Of a DNA stretch of 8,316 nt, positions 1-5,626 are shown piece by piece; position 1 is the stretch's first letter; each line of letters starts with the position of its first letter. Source of the stretch: an uncultured Odoribacter sp. GTDB lineage: Bacteria; Bacteroidota; Bacteroidia; Bacteroidales; Marinifilaceae. The stretch covers positions 1-8,316 of the forward strand of contig CAMRAP010000073.1 of the NCBI GenBank assembly GCA_947039985.1, given 5' to 3'. The notes beneath the pieces were generated by a model. The model was not told the origin of the DNA. It worked only from the letters and a program-made list of their open reading frames with translations, and searched no databases. The position numbers were made by a program, and so were the translations under genes.

Positions 1-953
1 CTCCTTTAGTATTTATTAAATTATTTCTTTCTCCATCTCGATTATATGGAAAAAATTTTACTATCCAACCATCCATTACTTTAGGATTACCATATTGCTT
101 TAATGAGTGATATTTAAACATATTCCGCCAAAAAACTGTATCTATTTCACTATTATTACTCACCTTTGTAGTTTTAATATTTTTTTTGAGTACTGGAATC
201 ATCTCCTTTGTCCACCAACCTAAATCGTATTGAGCAAGTATTTTAGTTCTCTTTAATACTCTCTCCCAATCCTCTGTAGTTCCCAATAGAGTTACTTCTG
301 GAATGCCACAAATTAAACGAATTGCTATATATTCAAAGTACTGCTGCATTGAGTTCATAATTGTTGCCTGAGATGCTATTTTTTCAATTTGCGTCGTCGT
401 AGAGAAATCACACTCTAAGATCTCTACAATATCCCCCTTTGTATTCTTCCTTACAAGTTCTAAAAAATCAGCAATCATAGGTTCCCAGTCGCATTTAGAC
501 GGAGAGTTATCAGCATTTATCACTAATATTTTTTTACCTTTATGGGCTACAAATTGATCTCGTAATCTCTCTGGATTTGCATTGATATGATGTGCAAATC
601 CTTGACCTATTAGCAACCATAGCATATCTGGAGAGAGTGTAAATGGACGATGAGTTGCATAAGCATTATACATACCCCTGAAAAAAGAGTTATAATTGTA
701 ACTTACAAGTTTATCAGGGAGCTCACTTTGAGCATATATAGCTTCCTTAAAACCATATATATTGATCACTATCAACTCTATTGTTAATCAGTTTTTTCAA
801 TATTTCATCCGTCTCTTTCTCTGGAAGTATTTTGTTTGGTTTTGACAAGTCTTCTACTTTAAAAGTTATTGACTCCTGTGCTAGCAGATCAAGCGTGAAA
901 CAAAGAGCTAAAATTACATATATGACTTTCATAATCTTACTGAATTTAAACAT
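1..953 (-). pseudogene. Secreted DUF4419-family protein, frameshifted and cut by the left window edge
   Basis: Function unknown; DUF4419 is an uncharacterised family. The first 68 codons (953 to 750, stop TAA at 749-747) begin MFKFSKIMKVIYV, a signal peptide with a likely cleavage at LLA|QES, followed by the segment ITFKVEDLSKP. The rest of the protein lies one base out of frame. That frame is open from 787 to the window edge (262 codons) and holds the family hallmarks: HRPFTLSPDMLW (near 652), GQGFAHHINANPERLR, HKGKK, CGIPEVTLLGTTEDW (near 310) and a GWIVKFFPY segment. One frame change between 787 and 747 would join the halves, for example one T fewer in the T4 run at 749-752. MKV at 932 is an alternative start. 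No clear promoter or Shine-Dalgarno sequence is visible. It may be a decayed gene, a read error or, less likely, a gene using +1 frameshifting. The family call is from remembered motifs; the frameshift is seen directly. Confidence 0.8.
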
Positions 954-992
954 TATTTTGCAATATATACTTTTTTCACTAAGTAACAAAAC

Positions 993-1018
993 AATACTCT
1001 CTTTTATTTCAGAGTATT
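993..1018 (-). terminator. Hairpin between the YjiH-type gene and the DUF4419 gene, possible terminator
   Basis: A perfect 8-bp inverted repeat (AATACTCT / AGAGTATT) surrounds a 10-nt loop. It lies 21 bases past the stop codon of the YjiH-type gene. Read on the minus strand it is followed by GTTTTGTTA, which is T-rich but not a clean T tract. It could end the upstream transcript, or be an operator for the downstream DUF4419 gene. The stem is AT-rich and only moderately stable. Confidence 0.4.
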
Positions 1019-1039
1019 ACTGAGATATGGTAATATATC

Positions 1040-1906
1040 CTAAAACAACAGATGCGCAATCAATGCAATAATCGGCAATGTGATTAAAGTTCTTTCCAAA
1101 AAGATAATAACCAAATCACCTATAGATACGGGGATTTTAGAACCTAAGAGTAAACCTCCAACCTCTGCCATATAGATCAGTTGAGTCACTGAAAGGGCTG
1201 CTATTGTGAATTTTGTAATGGGTGCAGTAATAGTTGCAGAGGCTATTATGGAAGGTATAAACATATCAGAAAACCCCACAAGTATAGTTTGAGATGCTGC
1301 CTTTGCCTCAGGCAATTGAAGCAATTCTAAAAGAGGAATAAAAGGCATACCCAACCATTGAAAGATGGGCGTATACTCTGCAAGCATCAAAGCTAACGTC
1401 CCAATAGCTAAGACTACGGGCACAACTCCCAACCACATATCAATTACATTTTGTATGCCCTCTTTTAAAAAAGTAGTTACAGAGGTATTTTGTTTTGCAC
1501 GATTTAAAGCCTGATTTACTCCCCAACTAAAAATGGTATATCCCGGTGGTATAATCTTTACATCCCTACCCTCTAAACCACGATAATAACTATCCTTTTT
1601 GCGTGAAAGTGGAGGTATACGAGGAGTGATAATAGCTGCCACAAGACCAGCAACAGAGACTGTTAGATAGAATGGTATAAACATATGCCCTAGTCCCACT
1701 GTTTCAATGACTACAAGACTAAAGGTGATGGATACAGCCGAAAAGGTAGTTCCAATAATAGCGGCTTCTTTCTCGGTGTAAAAACCTTGTTCAAACTGCT
1801 TGCTACTAAGTAAAACACCAATAGTCCCATCCCCTAACCACGAAGCAACACAATCAATAGAGGAGCGACCAGGCAATTTAAAAATAGGACGCATGATTTT
1901 TGTCAA
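1040..1906 (-). CDS. YjiH-family nucleoside-recognition (Gate) membrane protein, C-terminal part
   Basis: Inner-membrane protein of the YjiH type, with nucleoside-recognition (Gate) domains. The substrate is not established for the family. This 288-residue frame holds the family's conserved blocks: PGRSSIDCVASWLGDG (residues 12-27), TTFSAVSITFS (53-63), PRIPPLS (95-101), AEYTPIFQWLG (176-186), GFSDMFIP (211-218) and AEVGGLLLGSKIP (247-259). Hydrophobic segments lie near 55-75, 77-94, 158-176, 205-225 and 265-287. The frame opens with TTG at 1906, overlapping the TGA of the preceding frame (TTGA). An in-frame ATG lies at 1894. In YjiH proteins encoded as one chain, this region directly follows the preceding frame's last residues, so I read the two as one gene split by a one-base loss in the G4 run at 1912-1915. 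A genuine two-gene arrangement with coupled translation, as in E. coli yjiH/yjiG, is the alternative. Confidence 0.8.
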   Translation of the reverse strand: MTKIMRPIFKLPGRSSIDCVASWLGDGTIGVLLSSKQFEQGFYTEKEAAIIGTTFSAVSITFSLVVIETVGLGHMFIPFYLTVSVAGLVAAIITPRIPPLSRKKDSYYRGLEGRDVKIIPPGYTIFSWGVNQALNRAKQNTSVTTFLKEGIQNVIDMWLGVVPVVLAIGTLALMLAEYTPIFQWLGMPFIPLLELLQLPEAKAASQTILVGFSDMFIPSIIASATITAPITKFTIAALSVTQLIYMAEVGGLLLGSKIPVSIGDLVIIFLERTLITLPIIALIAHLLF

Positions 1907-2376
1907 GAGTACCCCACAAATTCAAGTAGACCAAAATTAAGCAAAAGTGGTAGAAATAGACCAGCAAGAAGGAATACAGACAGAAGAATTGGTAGTAAGG
2001 AAGCTGTAACAAGTCCACCTGTTTTCTCTCCCCAAATCACCTCAGGTCCTATCTTCCCAAATATCATCAATACAAAAGCAGCTGCAACAACACGAATAAT
2101 CACCCACAATATAGCTGGCTTAAATATAGATTTCAGGTATGTATTCTCTATAATCACTCTAGGTTTGCATAAATATGTGACAAGAGTCATAAGTACGGAC
2201 AGAAGCACCACTCCTAAAATAAGATATTCTGATATTGGAGTTAAAATATTCAATAAGTTCTTAGAAAAGATAGCAATGGGTATCGTCATCTCCCCATTGT
2301 AAGGTACTGGAAACATAAAGAGAGAGATACCAATAAAAGAGGGAATTATAAATTTGAGCATATGCTTTTTCGCCAT
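1903..2376 (-). CDS. YjiH-family membrane protein, N-terminal part
   Basis: N-terminal 157 residues of the YjiH-type membrane protein whose remainder is in the overlapping frame downstream. Hydrophobic segments lie near residues 7-25, 45-69, 88-107 and 122-150. Family motifs include TIPIAIFSKN (31-40), GPEVIWGEKTGG (110-121) and FGLLEFVG (148-155). The last two residues (YS) come from the shifted frame. One extra G at 1912-1915 would replace them with VLL and continue into TKIMRPIFKLPGRS without a break, giving a protein of about 450 residues, the usual size for the one-chain form. The start is ATG at 2376; a second ATG (residue 6) lies at 2361. A GGAG sits about 17 bases upstream, too far for a good ribosome site. 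A promoter with a perfect minus-7 element lies at 2415-2422. The gene diverges from the sulfur operon. Confidence 0.8.
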   Translation of the reverse strand: MAKKHMLKFIIPSFIGISLFMFPVPYNGEMTIPIAIFSKNLLNILTPISEYLILGVVLLSVLMTLVTYLCKPRVIIENTYLKSIFKPAILWVIIRVVAAAFVLMIFGKIGPEVIWGEKTGGLVTASLLPILLSVFLLAGLFLPLLLNFGLLEFVGYS

Positions 2377-2414
2377 ATATAAAATCAGATTACTCCGTAA
2401 ATAGTTTATGACAA

Positions 2415-2447
2415 CAAAGATAGTACTAAATCAATTACCTATGCATA
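2415..2447 (-). promoter_or_regulatory. Bacteroidetes-type promoter for the YjiH-type gene
   Basis: On the minus strand TATCTTTG (2422-2415) matches the Bacteroidetes minus-7 consensus TAnnTTTG exactly. Upstream at a 21-base spacing is TATG, a 3-of-4 match to the minus-33 TTTG. This puts transcription start near 2408-2410 and leaves a leader of about 33 bases before the ATG at 2376. The weak minus-33 overlaps the CTATGCA direct repeats, so an activator may be involved (inference). Confidence 0.55.
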
Positions 2448-2455
2448 TCTATGCA
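2439..2455. repeat. Direct repeat CTATGCA x2 spaced by one helical turn
   Basis: CTATGCA occurs at 2439-2445 and again at 2449-2455, exactly 10 bp apart, so both copies face the same side of the helix. The first copy also lies in the palindrome TATGCATA (2440-2447). The pair overlaps the minus-33 region of the minus-strand promoter and lies about 50 bp upstream of the plus-strand one. It is a candidate regulator-binding site; the regulator is unknown. Confidence 0.35.
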
Positions 2456-2500
2456 CTAAAAACGAATAAATAAAATTAGCAGATTATAATTCACAGATAA

Positions 2501-2531
2501 TTTGCTGTATTGATAATTTGTTTTACATTTG
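2501..2531 (+). promoter_or_regulatory. Bacteroidetes consensus promoter of the sulfur operon
   Basis: TTTG at 2501-2504 and TACATTTG at 2524-2531 are separated by 19 bases. This exactly matches the Bacteroidetes primary-sigma promoter pattern TTTG-N19-21-TAnnTTTG. Transcription would start around 2536-2540, leaving a leader of about 50 bases before the ATG at 2587. The minus-7 element is overlapped by the left arm of the 35-bp palindrome at 2527-2561. Confidence 0.7.
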
Positions 2532-2561
2532 CAATGTTTTCCAATGGAAAGTATTGCAAAT
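2527..2561. promoter_or_regulatory. 35-bp near-perfect palindrome over the promoter and leader, candidate operator
   Basis: The outer arms ATTTGCAAT (2527-2535) and ATTGCAAAT (2553-2561) are perfectly inverted, and the inner TTTCC / GGAAA arms continue the symmetry around a central AAT. Only two symmetric positions break it, and in RNA both become G-U pairs. It covers part of the minus-7 element, the presumed start site and the early leader. A bound protein would block transcription, so it is a strong candidate operator, perhaps for the MarR-family protein encoded in the same operon (inference). It could also act as a leader RNA hairpin. TTTGCAAT recurs at 957-964, near the start of the DUF4419 gene. 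Confidence 0.6.
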
Positions 2562-2586
2562 AGAAACAACAAACGAATCAAACAAT

Positions 2587-5016
2587 ATGAAGTATTTAAT
2601 AATTGGAGGAGTTGCTGGTGGAGCAACAGCCGCAGCAAGAATCAGACGTGCCGATGAGCATGCTGAAATCATTTTAGTAGAAAAAGGGCAATATATCTCT
2701 TATGCCAATTGTGGACTCCCCTACTACATAGGGGGAGTTATACAAGAGCGAGAGAAACTATTTGTTCAAACTCCTGAGGCTTTCGGTAAACGATTTGCCA
2801 TAGATGTAAGAACAGAAAATGAAGTGATCAGTATAAATACAGACACCAAAACAGTGGATATTCGAAAAGCTACAGCTGAGATTTATACTGAATCTTACGA
2901 TAAACTGCTACTGTCACCAGGTGCGACTCCTATTTTACCTCCCCTAAAAGGCATTGATAACGAAGGTATTTTCACCCTTAGAAATGTTGTGGATACAGAT
3001 CAAATCAAGACTTATATTACTGAAAAGCAGATCAAAAATGCTGTTATTGTAGGTGCTGGATTTATCGGTCTGGAGATGGCAGAAAATATACATAGTTTAG
3101 GTGCAAATGTTTCTATTGTAGAGATGGGTAATCAGGTTATGGCTCCCGTTGATTTCTCCATAGCCTCGCATATACATGAACACTTGAGTCAAAAGAATAT
3201 AAACCTGTTTTTAGGCGAAAGTGTAGAGAGTTTTGAGAAAACAGATGATGGTATTCAGGTGATTTTTAAAAGTGGGAAACGTATTCCTGCTGATATTGTC
3301 ATCCTTTCTATTGGTGTCAGACCTGCTACTGAACTGGCTAAATCGTCTAATATTCGGATTGGAGAGAGTGGCGGTATTTATGTTGATGAGTATTTACAAA
3401 CCTCTCAAAAGGATATATATGCTGTGGGGGATGCCATTGAATTTCCACATCCACTGACAACTAAACCCTGGTTAAATTATTTAGCGAATCCAGCCAATCG
3501 TCAAGGACGTATAGTTGCTGATAATATGGTGTTTGGTAATACAACAAAATATGAAGGAGCAATTGGAACAGCCATTGCTAAAGTATTTGATATGACAGTT
3601 GCCACTACTGGACTTGCAGCCAAACGATTACAGCAATTAGGCATTGAGTATTTATCATCTACAACACACTCTAATTCACATGCATCTTACTATCCTGATG
3701 CCTTGCCACTAAGTGTCAAATTAACCTTTGATGCAAAGAGTGGTAAGATTTATGGAGGTCAAATTGTAGGCTACGATGGTGTTGACAAGCGGATAGATCA
3801 GTTAGCACTTCTTATTAAACAAGGTGGAACGATTACTGATTTAATGCAATTAGAGCATGCTTATGCTCCCCCATTTTCCTCTGCAAAAGATCCTATTGCT
3901 ATTGCTGGATATGTGGCAAATAATGTCAAAAGTGGAGTAATGCCTATATTGACTTGGAGGGAAGTGTCTAGTTTAGACCTAAATACAGCATGCGTAATTG
4001 ATGTGCGAACAGCAGACGAGTTTTCATTTGGCTCATTGAAAGGTGCTATTAATATCCCATTGGATGATATTCGAGCTAGACTTTTAGAAATACCTAAAGA
4101 CAAAGAGATTATTCTAGTTTGTGGTATTGGACAGAGAGGCTATTTAGCACAAAGAATTCTTATGCAAAGAGGATTTAAGAGATGTAGAAACCTATCTGGT
4201 GGCTTGAAGACATATAACTTGTCTAGTCAGAAAATTAAAAACAGTAGTTTACAAGCTAACAATACAGAAAACAAAACAATGAATGAAGAACGAAAAACAA
4301 TACGTGTGGATGCTTGTGGATTGCAATGTCCTGGACCAATTTTAAAAGTAAAACAATCAATGGATACCCTTGCGGAGGGCGAACGTTTGGAAATTGTGTC
4401 AACCGATGCTGGTTTTGCTCGTGATACAAAAGCTTGGTGTAAATCTACAGCTAATATGCTTGTTTCAAACACATCTACTGGAGGTAAATATACAGTTGTT
4501 ATTGAAAAAGGAGGGGCTGTATGTGAAGTGCTTTCACCCCAAAATGCAAAAGGAAAAACTTTTATCCTGTTCAGTAATGATTTAGACAAAGCATTAGCTA
4601 CATTTGTTTTGGCTAATGGAGCTGCTGCAACGGGTCAAAAAGTGACTGTTTTCTGTACCTTCTGGGGATTAAATGTGATAAAAAAAGCAAAGAAACCACA
4701 GGTAGTAAAAGATGTATTTGGTAAAATGTTCTCGTTTATGTTACCGTCAAGCTCTAAAGAACTATCCCTATCAAAGATGAATTTCTTCGGAATGGGTAGT
4801 AAAATGATGCGTTATATGATGAAAAACAAAGGTATTGACTCGCTAGAGAGTCTATGTTCTCAAGCTATGCAACAAGGCGTTGAAATCATTGCTTGCCAAA
4901 TGACAATGGATATGATGGGGATTCAAAAGGAAGAACTTTTTGATGAAGTTACCATTGGAGGCGTTGCCACCTATATGGAAAGGGCAGACGAATCAAATAT
5001 TAATTTATTTATTTAA
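2587..5016 (+). CDS. CoA-disulfide reductase-like flavoprotein fused to rhodanese, TusA and DsrE-like domains
   Basis: Cytoplasmic FAD/NAD(P)H-dependent enzyme (809 residues) that probably reduces CoA disulfide, persulfide or polysulfide and relays sulfur through its own carrier domains. Residues 1-440 are the reductase: FAD motif GGVAGGATAA (7-16), active-site Cys42 in YANCGLPYY, NAD(P) motif VGAGFIGLE (155-163), second FAD motif GDA (281-283) and the dimerisation end HAYAPPFSSAKDP. Residues 455-545 are rhodanese with Cys512 in CGIGQRG. Residues 570-640 are TusA-like with CGLQCPGP (Cys577, Cys581). Residues 655-809 are DsrE-like (COG2210 type), with Cys690 before TFWGL and Cys770 in CQMTMDMMG. 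All four domains look intact. ATG 2587 is chosen because MKYLIIGG starts the FAD fold directly; a longer TTG-started frame (2518) would begin inside the promoter. No Shine-Dalgarno is visible, as is common in this phylum. marR follows after 13 bases. The exact substrate cannot be told from sequence. Confidence 0.92.
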   Translation: MKYLIIGGVAGGATAAARIRRADEHAEIILVEKGQYISYANCGLPYYIGGVIQEREKLFVQTPEAFGKRFAIDVRTENEVISINTDTKTVDIRKATAEIYTESYDKLLLSPGATPILPPLKGIDNEGIFTLRNVVDTDQIKTYITEKQIKNAVIVGAGFIGLEMAENIHSLGANVSIVEMGNQVMAPVDFSIASHIHEHLSQKNINLFLGESVESFEKTDDGIQVIFKSGKRIPADIVILSIGVRPATELAKSSNIRIGESGGIYVDEYLQTSQKDIYAVGDAIEFPHPLTTKPWLNYLANPANRQGRIVADNMVFGNTTKYEGAIGTAIAKVFDMTVATTGLAAKRLQQLGIEYLSSTTHSNSHASYYPDALPLSVKLTFDAKSGKIYGGQIVGYDGVDKRIDQLALLIKQGGTITDLMQLEHAYAPPFSSAKDPIAIAGYVANNVKSGVMPILTWREVSSLDLNTACVIDVRTADEFSFGSLKGAINIPLDDIRARLLEIPKDKEIILVCGIGQRGYLAQRILMQRGFKRCRNLSGGLKTYNLSSQKIKNSSLQANNTENKTMNEERKTIRVDACGLQCPGPILKVKQSMDTLAEGERLEIVSTDAGFARDTKAWCKSTANMLVSNTSTGGKYTVVIEKGGAVCEVLSPQNAKGKTFILFSNDLDKALATFVLANGAAATGQKVTVFCTFWGLNVIKKAKKPQVVKDVFGKMFSFMLPSSSKELSLSKMNFFGMGSKMMRYMMKNKGIDSLESLCSQAMQQGVEIIACQMTMDMMGIQKEELFDEVTIGGVATYMERADESNINLFI

Positions 5017-5029
5017 TACTATATTAAGA

Positions 5030-5380
5030 ATGGAATCTTTGTGCAAAATAAGAGATCTCTACCGAGCGATATATGATTTTGAGAACTACTTTGAGAAAAA
5101 ATATAATCTCTCTCTAAATGAAGGAATGTTGCTGTGTTGCTTGAAAGATTCCGATAGAATTACTTCTGGAGAAATAGCTAGTAGCTTGAATTTAAGTGGT
5201 CCGAATACCTCTAAATTAATTAAATTAATTGAAAGTAAAGGTTTAATGAGTAGGTATATAGATGAAAATGATAGGCGATTAACTCTATTACAAATCACTC
5301 CCAAAGGAGTTGAAAAAATAAAATCTATAAAGTGTGACCAGATAGAGATACCAGAGATTATCAAAGCGGCAATAAAGTAG
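5030..5380 (+). CDS. MarR-family transcriptional regulator, cysteine-containing
   Basis: A small DNA-binding protein (116 residues) with a winged helix-turn-helix: the helices run through TSGEIASSLNLSGPNTSKLIKLIESKGL (about residues 45-72), followed by the wing DENDRRLTLLQITPKG (78-93), whose D-x-x-DRR pattern is typical of MarR. Dimerisation helices lie at both ends. It starts 13 bases after the sulfur enzyme stops, on the same strand, so the two are probably co-transcribed. The likely role is to control this operon, perhaps through the 35-bp palindrome near 2540 (inference). It has four cysteines (5, 36, 37, 102). Cys5 near the N-terminus recalls thiol-sensing OhrR-type members, but the setting is not a clear match. 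ATG 5030 was chosen because the longer frame from 4940 overlaps the upstream enzyme. At 116 residues it is shorter than most MarR proteins (about 140). Confidence 0.85.
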   Translation: MESLCKIRDLYRAIYDFENYFEKKYNLSLNEGMLLCCLKDSDRITSGEIASSLNLSGPNTSKLIKLIESKGLMSRYIDENDRRLTLLQITPKGVEKIKSIKCDQIEIPEIIKAAIK

Positions 5381-5412
5381 TTGAACCCTTTTGATTACTG
5401 TACTGTATAATC

Positions 5413-5451
5413 GGAAGGTCGGTGATGGATTAGTTCCATCACCGACCTTCC
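5413..5451. repeat. Perfect 17-bp-stem hairpin between convergent genes
   Basis: GGAAGGTCGGTGATGGA (5413-5429) is perfectly inverted at 5435-5451 around the five-base loop TTAGT. It lies 33 bases past the marR stop and 176 bases past the MurF-Alr stop, so it could fold in both transcripts. Neither side has a T tract, so it is not a standard intrinsic terminator. It is more GC-rich than its surroundings, and so are the bases to about 5490. This suggests an inserted repeat unit (REP-like or a relic of a larger element); that is inference. It could still stop transcription or protect RNA 3' ends. Confidence 0.6.
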
Positions 5452-5626
5452 ACACCACCACGCATGTCGTTCAGCACGTGACGGTTTGGGTGGAAATCAA
5501 AAAATATAGCATAAACCTATCTAAAGGCATAATAAATCTCGCTTACAAATTATTTTACCATACAATTTTATTGTATTTTCAAAAAAAATATGATAGACAA
5601 TAAGATCTAAATAATTTATGGAGAGA

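Noticed and set aside
781..1023. An 80-codon plus-strand frame opposite the DUF4419 signal peptide
   Set aside because: It is antisense to the signal-peptide region and crosses the 993-1018 hairpin. It shows no protein-like features of its own.
2440..2447. TATGCATA as a standalone operator palindrome
   Set aside because: An 8-bp palindrome of this composition is common by chance. It is noted only as part of the 10-bp-spaced direct repeat.
2518..2586. A 23-residue N-terminal extension of the sulfur enzyme from TTG at 2518
   Set aside because: It would begin inside the consensus promoter, upstream of the predicted transcript start, while the FAD-binding fold begins exactly at ATG 2587.
4227..4589. 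A 120-codon minus-strand frame inside the sulfur enzyme gene
   Set aside because: It is the antisense shadow of the linker and TusA region, whose plus-strand translation has clear domain motifs.
5391..5603. A 70-codon plus-strand frame between marR and MurF-Alr
   Set aside because: It runs straight through the perfect hairpin, has no recognisable domain and no ribosome site, and is best explained as chance.
5581..5609. T8 run on the minus strand about 40 bases past the MurF-Alr stop, as an intrinsic terminator
   Set aside because: The only stem before it is about four base pairs (TAGA/TCTA). The run alone is not enough in AT-rich DNA.
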